Part shown: piece after piece, positions 1 to 9,316 of the stretch
How the letters are laid out: every line of letters starts with the position of its first letter
Position numbering within the stretch: the first letter of the stretch is position 1
Source of the DNA: an uncultured Flavobacteriaceae bacterium
GTDB taxonomy: Bacteria > Bacteroidota > Bacteroidia > Flavobacteriales > Flavobacteriaceae
Direction of reading: 5' to 3'
Length of the DNA stretch: 64,000 nt
NCBI GenBank assembly: GCA_937944485.1
Contig: CALDYU010000007.1
Location: 87,636-151,635, forward strand
Translations under genes and position numbers: made by a program
The notes under the pieces: generated by a model
What the model was told of the DNA's origin: nothing
Database searches by the model: none
Seen by the model: only the letters and a program-made list of their open reading frames with translations

Positions 1-1144
1 TGATTTTAGAATTATCAAGACCTAAACAAATAATAGCCTTTACTTTTTCCCGTACTAGTGGCATTAATGCCTTGTAATCGTTGCCTTTGTCGACACCACC
101 AACTATCCATACCGTTGGGGCACTCATACTTTCTAAAGCATAATAGGTGGCATTCACATTGGTTGCCTTTGAATCGTTGATATACTGTACATGTCCAATT
201 TTTAGAACCTTCTCTAAGCGATGGGGTGCTCCTTGAAAATTGGTAATACTCTCCCGAATGGTTTGCTTATGAATACCTACCAATTTGGCAGCAGCAGAAG
301 CAGCCATGGTATTCTTAAGATTGTGTTTTCCTTCGAGTGCTAAGGTGTTTGTCGTCATTTGTATGGTGTCGTTATGTATGCTTAATTCAATATTTTCATT
401 CTTGAGATAAATGCCCTCTTCTAGTTCTTTTTCAATAGAAAAAGGGATTAACTTAGATTGTACGGGGTTCTTTTGTAACCAATTCACTATTACCTCATCA
501 TCAGCATCATAAATCAAGTAGTCTTCATTGGTTTGGTTCATCGCAATTCGAAACTTCGAGGCGATATAATTTTCAAATTGATACTCATAGCGATCTAAAT
601 GATCTGGTGTGATATTGGTTAATACGGCAATCTTTGGTTTGAAATCAAGTATGCCATCCAATTGAAAACTGCTTATTTCTAAAACATAGTAATCAAAACT
701 ATTTTCAGCGACCATTTTGGCATAACTATCCCCGATATTGCCAGCCATACCAACGTTTAAACCAGCTTCTTGAAAAAGATGATTTGTCAGCATAGTGGTA
801 GTCGTTTTTCCGTTGCTACCTGTAATTCCTATGATCATAGCGTTCGTATAGTTAGAGGCAAACTCTATCTCTGAAATCACCGGAATACCTTTTTCTTCTA
901 AGCTCATTATTAAAGGAACTTTATCAGGTATACCCGGACTCTTCATCACCACATCAGCATTTAAAATTTTAGCTTCAGAATGCGTTTCTTCTTCCCATTC
1001 AATCTCAAAATGTTCAAGAACTTTTTTATACTTCTCCTTAATTTTTCCTTTATCAGATACGAATACATCGTATCCCTTTTTTTTTCCTAAAATGGCCGTG
1101 CCCACTCCACTCTCTCCTCCTCCAAGAATTACCAGCCGTTTCAT
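1..1144 (-). CDS. murD: UDP-N-acetylmuramoyl-L-alanine--D-glutamate ligase, 3' end outside window
   Basis: Partial gene: the reading frame stays open to base 1. It adds D-Glu to UDP-MurNAc-L-Ala in the cytoplasmic steps of peptidoglycan synthesis. The translation begins [17 protein letters not shown], a Rossmann-type start, and contains the Mur-ligase ATP loop GITGSNGKTTTT and the central stretch LTNITPDHLDRY. It also has HNLKNTMAA and, near the cut end, NDSKATN, all typical of MurD. Its ATG shares one base with the mraY stop (TAATG), so the two are translationally coupled. It is the most downstream gene of the dcw operon visible here. Identity is certain; only the C-terminal end is missing. 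Confidence 0.96.
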   Translation of the reverse strand, partial: MKRLVILGGGESGVGTAILGKKKGYDVFVSDKGKIKEKYKKVLEHFEIEWEEETHSEAKILNADVVMKSPGIPDKVPLIMSLEEKGIPVISEIEFASNYTNAMIIGITGSNGKTTTTMLTNHLFQEAGLNVGMAGNIGDSYAKMVAENSFDYYVLEISSFQLDGILDFKPKIAVLTNITPDHLDRYEYQFENYIASKFRIAMNQTNEDYLIYDADDEVIVNWLQKNPVQSKLIPFSIEKELEEGIYLKNENIELSIHNDTIQMTTNTLALEGKHNLKNTMAASAAAKLVGIHKQTIRESITNFQGAPHRLEKVLKIGHVQYINDSKATNVNATYYALESMSAPTVWIVGGVDKGNDYKALMPLVREKVKAIICLGLDNSKI

Positions 1145-2364
1145 TAGCGCACTTTTAAAGTCACAATCGTTGCAACAGCCAGCATAATACCTATAATCCA
1201 AAATCGTGTAACGATCTTACTTTCGTGATATCCTTTCTTTTGATAATGGTGATGTAAGGGTGCCATTAAAAAAATGCGTCTTCCTTCACCATATTTTTTT
1301 CTAGTAAACTTGAAATATGCCACTTGCAACATCACCGATATAGACTCGGCAAAGAAAATTCCGCACAGCAGTGGTATTAAAATTTCCTTTCTTAGAATAA
1401 TCGCGATAACGGCGATGATACCCCCAATAGTTAGGCTACCCGTATCACCCATAAACACTTGCGCTGGATAGGCATTATACCATAAAAAACCAACCAAAGC
1501 TCCTACGAAAGCAGTTATGAAAACTAGTATTTCACCAGACCTTGGAATGAACATGATGTCTAGATATTCTGAGAAGAAAATATTACCAGAAACAAAAGCG
1601 AACACCCCTAAAGTGAACACTATAATCGCTGAGGTTCCACCAGCCAAACCATCAATGCCATCAGTTAAATTGGCACCATTCGATACCCCTGATACGATTA
1701 AAATAATAATGGGAATAAAAATCAACCATGCGTACTCTTTTGCGCCATCACCTGCCCAGGCTAATAATTCACTATAATCGAATTCATTATTTTTAAAAAA
1801 GGGAACTGTCGTCATGGTTGACTTAATATCTTGCCCTCTTATTTCTTCAACGGTGAACTCTTCTGTTATAATGGTACGCGTGTGTTCTCTCATCGTAACA
1901 TCATCATGAAAATATAGAGTTGCTCCCACTAAAAGACCAAGGCCAACTTGACCTAAGATTTTGAACTTCCCTTTTAAACCTTCTTTGTTTTTACGGAATA
2001 CCTTTATATAATCGTCAATGAAACCTATTACACCCATCCATATCGTAGCACCTATCAACAAAATGATATAAATATTGTCAAGCTGTGCAAATAGTAATAC
2101 TGGAATTAAAGTGGCCATAATAATGATGAGTCCTCCCATAGTTGGAGTTCCCGCTTTTTGCTTTTGGCCTTCAAGACCTAAATCTCGAATACTCTCACCA
2201 ATTTGCTTCTTTTGAAGAAATAGAATAATGCGCTTACCATAAACCGTTGCAATAATTAATGAAAACAAAATGGCCATGCCTGCTCGAAAGGTGGTAAATT
2301 GAAACAACCCCGCCCCTGGCACTTGATATTGTTTTTCTAAATATTCAAACAGATAATAAAGCAT
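1144..2364 (-). CDS. mraY: phospho-N-acetylmuramoyl-pentapeptide-transferase
   Basis: Integral membrane enzyme that moves phospho-MurNAc-pentapeptide from UDP to undecaprenyl phosphate, giving lipid I. The 406-residue length is normal for Bacteroidota, which carry a longer loop (here about residues 155-205) than E. coli. Visible motifs: GTPTMGG near residue 72, the Asp pair in FIDDYIK near 115, [12 protein letters not shown] near 232 (catalytic Asp region), MGDTGSL, and the His-rich APLHHHYQ near 370. About ten hydrophobic segments. It lies 12 bp after murE and overlaps murD by one base. Confidence 0.97.
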   Translation of the reverse strand: MLYYLFEYLEKQYQVPGAGLFQFTTFRAGMAILFSLIIATVYGKRIILFLQKKQIGESIRDLGLEGQKQKAGTPTMGGLIIIMATLIPVLLFAQLDNIYIILLIGATIWMGVIGFIDDYIKVFRKNKEGLKGKFKILGQVGLGLLVGATLYFHDDVTMREHTRTIITEEFTVEEIRGQDIKSTMTTVPFFKNNEFDYSELLAWAGDGAKEYAWLIFIPIIILIVSGVSNGANLTDGIDGLAGGTSAIIVFTLGVFAFVSGNIFFSEYLDIMFIPRSGEILVFITAFVGALVGFLWYNAYPAQVFMGDTGSLTIGGIIAVIAIILRKEILIPLLCGIFFAESISVMLQVAYFKFTRKKYGEGRRIFLMAPLHHHYQKKGYHESKIVTRFWIIGIMLAVATIVTLKVR

Positions 2365-2376
2365 ATTCTTTAACTA

Positions 2377-3840
2377 CTATTTATCTAGACTTTTTAAAAA
2401 ATCTTTCACCATTTTAAAATCATCAAAATCGACACGTTGCCCATTTGTTTCTTGATAGGTTTCATGACCTTTACCAGCGACAAGAATTATATCATGGGCT
2501 GACGCCAACTGACACGCGGTTTTGATTGCTTGTTTTCTATTTACAATCGATACTATTTTTTTTACGTTTTGCGGTTCAACGCCACCTTCCATTTCTTCAA
2601 TAATCATCTCAGGAGATTCTGATCTCGGATTATCTGAAGTAAAAATGGTTTTGTTGCTCATTTCAGAAGCGATATGACCCATAACCGGGCGCTTAGACCT
2701 GTCTCTGTCGCCACCACACCCCACAACGGTGATGACGTTTTCATTTCCAGTTCTCAATGTGTTGATGGTATCAAGCACATTTTTTAACGCGTCCGGTGTA
2801 TGGGCATAATCAACTATCGCAGTAATTTTTTCTTTCGAGATAAAGTATTGGAATCGCCCATCTACGTTTTCCAATTCACTTAAGAGTTGCAGTATTTCTA
2901 ATTTTTCTAAGCCTAATAAATCTGCAGTTGCATAAATTGCAAGCATGTTATAAGCATTAAAATGACCAATTAATTTAGTCCACAACTCACTATCATCAAT
3001 TTTTAGTAGTTGACCGTCAAATTGGTTTTCTAATATTTGAGCCCTATAATTCGCATAGCTTTTTAGGGCATAGGTATTTTTTTTTGCATTCGTATTTTGC
3101 AGCATCACTAAACCATTCTTATCATCAATATTTGATAAGGCAAAAGCTGTTTCTGGTAAATTATCGAACAACATTTTTTTAGTATCGCGATACTCCGCAA
3201 ATGTCTTATGGTAGTCTAAATGGTCATGCGACAAATTAGTAAATAAGGCACCTTCAAAGACTAAACCCTCTGTTCTTCTTTGGTGAATACCATGAGAGCT
3301 AACCTCCATAAAGCAACATTCTACACCAGCTTCAGTCATCATATGCAGATGCTGATTAATTACTAAAGCATCTGGGGTGGTATGCGTTGTTGGATATTCG
3401 ACATCATCAACCATAATTTTAATGGTCGATAGCAAGCCGACTTTATAACCCGCTTTTTTAAACAACTGATACAATAAACTACTTACCGTGGTTTTTCCAT
3501 TAGTGCCTGTAACACCAACTAATTTTAAATTCTTAGAAGGATTACCATAGAAATTAGACGCCATGATGGCTAAAGCTGAATTTGCGTTTTTTACTTCTAG
3601 ATAGGTAATTTCATTAATCAACTGCTCCGGTAGTTTTTCGCAAACAATGGCTTTTGCACCCGCGTTAATGGCCTTTTCAATATAATCGTGACCATCAGTT
3701 ATGGTTCCAGGTACCGCAATAAAAACATCATCCATGGCAACTTTACGCGAATCAAAATGAATGGCATTTACCATTACATTGGTAGATCCGCTGACGGCCT
3801 GAAGCCCTACCCCATACAATATGTCTTTTAACAACTTCAT
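2377..3840 (-). CDS. murE: UDP-N-acetylmuramoyl-L-alanyl-D-glutamate--2,6-diaminopimelate ligase
   Basis: Adds the third amino acid to the peptidoglycan stem. The ATP loop VTGTNGKTT is at residues 110-118; the carbamylated-lysine region and the Mur-ligase C-terminal domain follow. The late motif DNPRSESP marks specificity for meso-diaminopimelate (known for MurE: DNPR for DAP, DNPA for lysine). 487 aa, normal length. The start overlaps the end of ftsI by 4 bases (ATGA), indicating coupling. It is flanked by ftsI and mraY in standard dcw order. Confidence 0.97.
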   Translation of the reverse strand: MKLLKDILYGVGLQAVSGSTNVMVNAIHFDSRKVAMDDVFIAVPGTITDGHDYIEKAINAGAKAIVCEKLPEQLINEITYLEVKNANSALAIMASNFYGNPSKNLKLVGVTGTNGKTTVSSLLYQLFKKAGYKVGLLSTIKIMVDDVEYPTTHTTPDALVINQHLHMMTEAGVECCFMEVSSHGIHQRRTEGLVFEGALFTNLSHDHLDYHKTFAEYRDTKKMLFDNLPETAFALSNIDDKNGLVMLQNTNAKKNTYALKSYANYRAQILENQFDGQLLKIDDSELWTKLIGHFNAYNMLAIYATADLLGLEKLEILQLLSELENVDGRFQYFISKEKITAIVDYAHTPDALKNVLDTINTLRTGNENVITVVGCGGDRDRSKRPVMGHIASEMSNKTIFTSDNPRSESPEMIIEEMEGGVEPQNVKKIVSIVNRKQAIKTACQLASAHDIILVAGKGHETYQETNGQRVDFDDFKMVKDFLKSLDK

Positions 3841-5843
3841 GATAATTCTAACACGATGGTTTGCGCTTTCTTTATAGCAGTTCCTTGCGAGACTGATTGT
3901 TTTTTAACTTTTCCATTGCCCTTCACCTTCACTTGCAAGCCTAAGTTTTCTAGAATTGCAATGGCATCCATACCACACATTCCCTTTACATTTGGAACTT
4001 TGTTGTATTTCTTCTGAGCCTCAGCATAGAAGCGTTGATATGAATTTTCTAATTCATTATCGGGCATTTCAAATTGCTCAACCTCTTCTATCAATGGTGA
4101 GGATGTGTACACTTTTTGAGCAACAGATTTGAAAACAGGACCAGATACGTCTGCCCCATAATAACCCACACTTTTATCAGGCTCATGAATCACTACGATG
4201 CAAGAGTATTTGGGGTTATCCGCTGGAAAATAGCCTGAAAAAGTAGAGATATACCTTAATTTATCAGGGTCTTTGCTGACATAATTTTTTTGTGCGGTTC
4301 CCGTCTTTCCAGCCATTGAAAAGTTTGGTGAGTACATGTTATGACCCGTTCCGTGCTTTTTTTCCACAACATTTTTCAACATTTGCTGTACCTTTTTAAC
4401 TGTGGCTTTTGAACAAATTGCGGGATTGATAATTTTTTTGTCAAATTTTCGAATCGTCTTATTCCATTCTTTGACTTCTTTTATCATTCGCGGTTTTACC
4501 ATGACACCGTCGTTTGCGATGGCATTATAAAAGGTGAGTGTTTGCAAAGGCGTCATTGATACCTCGTAGCCATGCGACATCCACGCCAGCGAAACACCTG
4601 ACCAACCTTTATCACCAGGAAAGCGTATAACAGGTGCACCTTCTCCTTTAATGGGGAGTCCTAATTTTTCATTCAAATTCATGCTGGCCAAACGATTCAC
4701 AAAACGAGATGGCTTTTCTTTGTAACCATTATGGATAATTTTTGCAAAGGCCGTATTCGAAGAAAGCTCAAAAGCCTTCGATGCTGAAATTTTTCCGTAT
4801 CCGCCCCATTTAGAATCTTTTACGGTTCTGTCATACACCTTAAAGCGCCCTTTTTCAGTATCGATAACCGTGCTGGTATCAATTACTTTATCTTCAAGTG
4901 CTGCAACCATGCTCATCAACTTAAATACAGAGCCTGGCTCATGCGATTCACCAATGGCATAGTTCAATCGTTCGTAATATTTTCCTTCAGCAGTACGGCC
5001 TAAATTAGAAATTGCCTTTACCTCACCCGTTTTAACTTCCATAACAATGACACTACCGTGATCGGCTTTGTATTTTTCTAACTGACCCAGTAGCGCGTGA
5101 TGTGCGATATCTTGAATATTGATATCCATCGTAGAAATTAAGTCATAGCCGTCTTTAGGTTCAACTATATTGTCCCATCCTATGGGTTTCCATTGACCCT
5201 TGGCAATTTTTTGCTTTTCTCGCTTTCCTTCCACTCCTCGTAAATACTCCCCGAAAGCACGTTCTAAACCAACACCACTATAATATCCGTTTTCATCTAC
5301 ATTTTCATAGCCAACACTACGTTCGGCAATTTTTCCTAGCGGATGCTCACGTACCGTTTTTTGTTCGATAATAAGTCCTCCTTTATAAGGCCCTTTATTG
5401 AATAGCGGAAATTCTTTCACTGCCATGTACTCCGAGTAATCTAGGTTTCTAGCGATTAAGGCATACCTATTTTTGTTTTCTTTCGCTTTTCGTAATAGTT
5501 GCTGGTAGTGTGATGAAGATTTACCTAATAACTCAGCCAACTTCTCGGAAAGTGACTTTATATTATCCGTAAAATCTTGTGACTTTACCGTTACCGCATC
5601 GAATCGTATGGTATATCTTGAAACTGAAGTCGCCAATAGGCTACCATCGTCAGAGAATAAATTACCTCTATTAGGAGTGATGGTGAAAATTTTTGTAGTT
5701 CGCTTTTCTGCAAGGTCTCGGTATTTGTCACCATCAACTACCTGAATATTTACCAACTTAAAAACTACGGCACAGGCAAATACAAAGAGACATGCAGCCA
5801 CTAGATACAAACGGGTCATTATGTTTTTATCTTTTACTGCCAC
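3837..5843 (-). CDS. ftsI: division transpeptidase (class B penicillin-binding protein, FtsI/PBP3) with PASTA domain
   Basis: Septal peptidoglycan transpeptidase anchored by one N-terminal membrane segment (about residues 10-31). The penicillin-binding dimer domain precedes the transpeptidase domain. Catalytic motifs: SVFK at 305-308 (acylated Ser), SSN at 361-363 and KTGT near 515. The tail (about 605-668) is a single PASTA domain, beginning KVPNVKGMCG. 668 aa. It follows the ftsL-like gene directly (shared base at 5843) and overlaps murE by 4 bases. Position and domain order support FtsI rather than an elongation PBP2. Confidence 0.95.
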   Translation of the reverse strand: MAVKDKNIMTRLYLVAACLFVFACAVVFKLVNIQVVDGDKYRDLAEKRTTKIFTITPNRGNLFSDDGSLLATSVSRYTIRFDAVTVKSQDFTDNIKSLSEKLAELLGKSSSHYQQLLRKAKENKNRYALIARNLDYSEYMAVKEFPLFNKGPYKGGLIIEQKTVREHPLGKIAERSVGYENVDENGYYSGVGLERAFGEYLRGVEGKREKQKIAKGQWKPIGWDNIVEPKDGYDLISTMDINIQDIAHHALLGQLEKYKADHGSVIVMEVKTGEVKAISNLGRTAEGKYYERLNYAIGESHEPGSVFKLMSMVAALEDKVIDTSTVIDTEKGRFKVYDRTVKDSKWGGYGKISASKAFELSSNTAFAKIIHNGYKEKPSRFVNRLASMNLNEKLGLPIKGEGAPVIRFPGDKGWSGVSLAWMSHGYEVSMTPLQTLTFYNAIANDGVMVKPRMIKEVKEWNKTIRKFDKKIINPAICSKATVKKVQQMLKNVVEKKHGTGHNMYSPNFSMAGKTGTAQKNYVSKDPDKLRYISTFSGYFPADNPKYSCIVVIHEPDKSVGYYGADVSGPVFKSVAQKVYTSSPLIEEVEQFEMPDNELENSYQRFYAEAQKKYNKVPNVKGMCGMDAIAILENLGLQVKVKGNGKVKKQSVSQGTAIKKAQTIVLELS

Positions 5844-6166
5844 TAGTTTGCTTGCTGCGTTTTTACTTTAATTTTCTGTGGTGGAATTTCCGATGGGTAT
5901 AATTCTTTTTCTTGTAGTACTTGCGTAATCTTAGATTCTAACTTCATACGCTGCACATCTTTATGTAAATCAAAATATTCATTTCTCAATTCTTTAACCT
6001 CTTCACTAAGGGTAGCGATTTGATGTACTTTTTTATCAGCACTGTGAGAGCTGCTTATCATTACCGCAGCTAGAAAAGACACGAAAATGATAAACAACCA
6101 ATTTTTTGGCGCATCATCACTGACCAAAAAGGTGCCTCTCAAAACATTTAATAATCTATATTTCAT
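5843..6166 (-). CDS. ftsL: FtsL-like division protein
   Basis: 107 aa: a short cytoplasmic N-terminus, one membrane helix (about residues 24-42, NWLFIIFVSFLAAVMISSS), then a heptad-rich coiled coil (about 50-88) in the periplasm. This bitopic layout and its place between rsmH and ftsI match FtsL, which joins FtsB and FtsQ to activate septal synthesis. Sequence conservation in this family is weak, so the call rests mainly on topology and gene order. The stop abuts the ftsI start. Confidence 0.85.
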   Translation of the reverse strand: MKYRLLNVLRGTFLVSDDAPKNWLFIIFVSFLAAVMISSSHSADKKVHQIATLSEEVKELRNEYFDLHKDVQRMKLESKITQVLQEKELYPSEIPPQKIKVKTQQAN

Positions 6167-6184
6167 CTTTCTAATTCTTCGTCT

Positions 6185-7090
6185 TTATATTCGTTCCGCT
6201 ACACGGAGTTTTGCACTACGTGCCCTATTATTCATACTTATTTCCTCTCTAGACGGAACAATTAAGCCTCCTACCTTTTTAAGAGGTACATTACGATTGC
6301 CAAAAAAATCTTTCTCTGCCTCGCCTTCAAACCGACCATCTCTTATAAAGCGTTTAACTAATCGATCTTCTAGAGAATGATAACTTATCGCACTCAATCT
6401 TCCTCCTGATGCGAGCAAATCAGCCGTTTGCGTTAAAAATTCTTCTAAGGCCGAAATTTCTTGATTCACTTCTATGCGAATAGCTTGATATATTTGCGCT
6501 AAAATTTTATGCTCTTTTGCCTTCGGCATAAATCGTTGCAAAATTTCTTTTAACTGCGCTGTTGTCTTTATTGGTGTTTCTTCTCGCTTTTCAATAATTG
6601 CTGTTGCGATTAGGTTTGCATTTCTTAAATCTCCATACCTAAAGAGTATCTTTCTCAAGTCGTCGTATACATAGTTGTTTACTACCTCAAAAGCCGTAAT
6701 ACTATTTCTTGTACTCATCCGCATATCTAAGTCCGCGTCAAAACGGGTTGAAAATCCGCGTTCTGCTTTATCAAACTGATGCGATGAAACACCAAAATCT
6801 GCCAAGATTCCATCTACTTTCCGAATGCCATAGAACTTTAAAAATTGTTTTATATATCTGAAATTCTCATTGATCAAAGTGAATCTTTTATCATCGAAAG
6901 CATTCACTAGTGCATCTTCATCTTGATCAAAGGCAAATAGTTTGCCTTCATCACCTAATCGTTTCAGTATTTCTTTGGAATGACCCCCTCCTCCGAAGGT
7001 TACATCCACATATATTCCATCTTTTTTTATGTTAAGCCCATCTACAGAAGCGCCTAACAGAACGGGCTTATGATACATCGGCTCCGTCAT
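6185..7090 (-). CDS. rsmH: 16S rRNA (cytosine(1402)-N(4))-methyltransferase
   Basis: SAM-dependent methylation of C1402 in 16S rRNA. Motifs: YHKPVLL at the start, DVTFGGGGHS (SAM-binding loop), the central segment GILADFGVSSHQFD, and ISYHSLEDRLVKRF near the C-terminus. The frame is open from 7102, inside mraZ. I prefer the ATG at 7090 (MTEPMYHKP), although 7102 or 7078 (MYHKP) are possible, because relatives begin just before the YHxPVLL motif. Whichever is used, the gene overlaps the 3' end of mraZ by 11-35 bases, so the two are coupled. Confidence 0.95.
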   Translation of the reverse strand: MTEPMYHKPVLLGASVDGLNIKKDGIYVDVTFGGGGHSKEILKRLGDEGKLFAFDQDEDALVNAFDDKRFTLINENFRYIKQFLKFYGIRKVDGILADFGVSSHQFDKAERGFSTRFDADLDMRMSTRNSITAFEVVNNYVYDDLRKILFRYGDLRNANLIATAIIEKREETPIKTTAQLKEILQRFMPKAKEHKILAQIYQAIRIEVNQEISALEEFLTQTADLLASGGRLSAISYHSLEDRLVKRFIRDGRFEGEAEKDFFGNRNVPLKKVGGLIVPSREEISMNNRARSAKLRVAERI

Positions 7091-7541
7091 CGCCATCGTC
7101 ACCCATTACTTCTTCTGCAAGAGCTGCAAAGTCTTCAGCAGTTTCATCAATTACTTTTTCGTAATTGTTCTTATCCCATATTTCAACAATATTAATTGCC
7201 GAACTCAAAACCACTTCTTTGGTAATACCAGCTATGGCGATTAAATTTTTTGGTATGAGTAAGCGCCCAGTAGCATCAACCTCAACCACTTTAACACCAG
7301 CAGAAAAACGTCGTATAAAGTCATTGTTTTTTTTCTTGAAGCGATTTTTCTTGTTCATCTTCTCCATTAACAAATTCCACTCCTTCATGGGGTACAATTC
7401 TAAACATGGTTGAAAAACCGACCTTTTAATCACAAAACCATCTGTTACCACTGGTGACATCTGATTTTTGAGCGCAACTGGTAGCATTACCCTACCTTTG
7501 GCATCGGCTTTACAATCGTATGTTCCAATGAAATTGATCAC
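7068..7541 (-). CDS. mraZ: MraZ, transcriptional regulator of the dcw operon
   Basis: 157 aa with two tandem SpoVT/AbrB-like halves: the first has the DAKGRVMLP motif near residue 14, the second DATGRLLIPKNL near residue 93. MraZ binds repeated boxes in its own promoter and modulates the dcw operon (established in E. coli and Mollicutes). It is the first gene of the operon here, and three candidate boxes lie just upstream (see 7588-7614). The C-terminus is acidic (GDDGDDGAD), a tail that overlaps the rsmH start. ATG start at 7541, 18 residues or fewer before conserved sequence. Confidence 0.96.
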   Translation of the reverse strand: MINFIGTYDCKADAKGRVMLPVALKNQMSPVVTDGFVIKRSVFQPCLELYPMKEWNLLMEKMNKKNRFKKKNNDFIRRFSAGVKVVEVDATGRLLIPKNLIAIAGITKEVVLSSAINIVEIWDKNNYEKVIDETAEDFAALAEEVMGDDGDDGADVS

Positions 7542-7570
7542 TTAAATACTTGACTTTAACCTTTAAAACT

Positions 7571-7614
7571 CAAATATATATATTTTATTACCACTTTTTA
7601 CCACAAATTACCAC
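7571..7614 (-). promoter_or_regulatory. dcw promoter region with three MraZ-type boxes
   Basis: On the plus strand TTACCAC occurs at 7588, 7598 and 7608, exactly 10 bp apart; on the minus strand this reads GTGGTAA three times. MraZ is known to bind three direct repeats with about 10-bp phasing (TGGG-type in E. coli, GTG-type in Mollicutes) upstream of its own gene. A Bacteroidota -7 element TATATTTG (minus strand, 7578-7571) sits between the boxes and the mraZ start. A TTTG at 7607-7604 is 25 bp upstream of it, longer than the usual spacing, so the -33 element is unsure. Confidence 0.7.
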
Positions 7615-7755
7615 TTTGTTATAAAAAAATTGATTTTTTAGACGAAATGCCGACTGCAATCATCATTTGGCCTCCATTCGAAGTCCTTTTTTTAAGTCCA
7701 TATTTTTTGACCTAATCGGCAGTTTTTCCTTTTATATTGCACAAAAAAGACGATG

Positions 7756-7785
7756 TTTGTATAATCAGCTAAATACCTATATTTG
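7756..7785 (+). promoter_or_regulatory. predicted Bacteroidota promoter for the alpha/beta hydrolase gene
   Basis: TTTG at 7756-7759 and TATATTTG at 7778-7785 are separated by 18 bp, matching the TTTG / TAnnTTTG consensus of the Bacteroidota primary sigma factor. The ATG of the next gene is 25 bp downstream. Confidence 0.55.
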
Positions 7786-7809
7786 CGATTATTGATTGAA
7801 GCTTTTTAA

Positions 7810-8574
7810 ATGAAAGAACAACTAAAAACGGAGGGTAAATTCAGATATATTGAAATAGGTGAGGGCACGCCTATAATTATCTTACATGGCCTCATGGGTG
7901 GTTTAAGTAACTTTCACGGTGTGACGGATTATTTTCCTAAAAAAGGATACAAAATCTTGATACCAGAGCTTCCGATTTACGATATGCCCATGATGAAAAC
8001 GAACGTGAAACAATTCGCTAAATTCTTAGAAAAATTTATAGAATTTAAAGATTTGAAAGACGTTATTCTTTTAGGAAATTCATTAGGAGGTCATATCGGG
8101 TTACTACATACAAAATTGTACCCTAAAATGGTTAAGGCTTTGGTAATTACTGGAAGTTCAGGACTTTACGAAAGTGCCATGGGTGATGGGTATCCAAGAA
8201 GAGGAGATTACGAGTTCATTAAGAAAAAAGCGCAAGATGTTTTTTACGACCCTGCTGTGGCCACAAAAGAAATTGTTGACGAAGTTTTTGAAACTGTTAA
8301 TGACCGCAGTAAAATTGTAAAAACGCTAGCTATTGCAAAAAGTGCCATACGTCATAATATGGCTAAGGATTTGCCCAAAATGAAAACACCCACTTGCATT
8401 ATTTGGGGTGAAGATGATAGCGTTACGCCACCTGATGTGGCTGACCTATTTCATGAACTACTGCCTGATTCAGACTTATTCTGGATGAAAAAATGCGGAC
8501 ACGCGCCAATGATGGAACATCCTAAAGAATTCAATCAAATTTTAGATGCTTGGTTGCAAAAGCGCGGATTCTAA
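7810..8574 (+). CDS. alpha/beta-fold hydrolase
   Basis: 254 aa cytoplasmic hydrolase with no signal peptide. It has the oxyanion-hole segment LHGLMGG (residues 25-31) and the nucleophile elbow GNSLGG with Ser91. The acid is in WGEDDSVTPP (about residue 200) and the catalytic His in CGHAPMMEHP (about 230). The substrate cannot be read from sequence; the fold covers esterases, C-C hydrolases and haloperoxidase-like enzymes. A good promoter lies upstream, and it is read toward engB with a 124-bp gap, so the two may share a transcript. Confidence 0.85.
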   Translation: MKEQLKTEGKFRYIEIGEGTPIIILHGLMGGLSNFHGVTDYFPKKGYKILIPELPIYDMPMMKTNVKQFAKFLEKFIEFKDLKDVILLGNSLGGHIGLLHTKLYPKMVKALVITGSSGLYESAMGDGYPRRGDYEFIKKKAQDVFYDPAVATKEIVDEVFETVNDRSKIVKTLAIAKSAIRHNMAKDLPKMKTPTCIIWGEDDSVTPPDVADLFHELLPDSDLFWMKKCGHAPMMEHPKEFNQILDAWLQKRGF

Positions 8575-8698
8575 ATATTAACCCCTAGCGTGTTTTCTAA
8601 AACCAAAACGTTCCATTTTGACAATAGATTAGGTATCGATTAAAGCGAAAAATTTATTTGCAACAATATTTTCAATAGTATTTCTAAATTTAGCTAAG

Positions 8699-9316
8699 GT
8701 GAAAATCAAATCTGCAAACTTTGTAATGAGCAATTCTGATGTGGCTAAATGTCCGTCAGAACCCTTACCGGAGTATGCTTTTATTGGCAGGTCTAATGTG
8801 GGGAAGTCTTCATTAATTAACATGTTGATGGATCGAAAACACTTGGCGAAAACTTCAGGAAGGCCAGGTAAAACGCAACTAATCAATCATTTCAAGGTCA
8901 ATGATAACTGGTTTCTCGTCGATTTGCCTGGCTACGGTTACGCTCGCGTTTCTAAAAAAGATAAAAATACTTTTCAAAAATACATTACCAATTACTTTCA
9001 GCAACGCGAACAATTATTATGTTCTTTTGTATTAGTGGATATTCGCCATGATCCTCAAAAAGTAGACACAGATTTCATGCAATGGATGGGCGAAAACGGC
9101 ATTCCCTTCTGTATCATTTTCACAAAAGCAGATAAGCTGAAACCGAAAGCTATTGAACGGCAGGTGGATGCGTATTTACAAAAATTGATCGAAAGTCAAT
9201 GGGAAGAAGCACCTCAACATTTTATTACCTCATCATCGAAAGCTATTGGGCGTGAAGAAGTGCTACATTTTATCAAATCGGTTAATGAAGATTTCTTTAA
9301 AATGAACGCACTTTAA
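8699..9316 (+). CDS. engB: ribosome biogenesis GTP-binding protein EngB (YsxC/YihA)
   Basis: TRAFAC-class GTPase needed for late assembly of the large ribosomal subunit. Motifs: G1 GRSNVGKSS (about residues 30-38), G2/G3 region with GKTQLINHF then DLPGYGYA, and G4 TKADK near 141. 205 aa, standard. The start is GTG at 8699; the conserved MKIKSANFV beginning supports it over a later ATG. Its last 20 bases overlap, tail to tail, the small minus-strand gene at 9297. Confidence 0.95.
   Translation: MKIKSANFVMSNSDVAKCPSEPLPEYAFIGRSNVGKSSLINMLMDRKHLAKTSGRPGKTQLINHFKVNDNWFLVDLPGYGYARVSKKDKNTFQKYITNYFQQREQLLCSFVLVDIRHDPQKVDTDFMQWMGENGIPFCIIFTKADKLKPKAIERQVDAYLQKLIESQWEEAPQHFITSSSKAIGREEVLHFIKSVNEDFFKMNAL

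Noticed and set aside
1274..1777. plus-strand frames opposite mraY and other genes
   Set aside because: They are mirror frames of strongly supported genes and show no domain or signal of their own.
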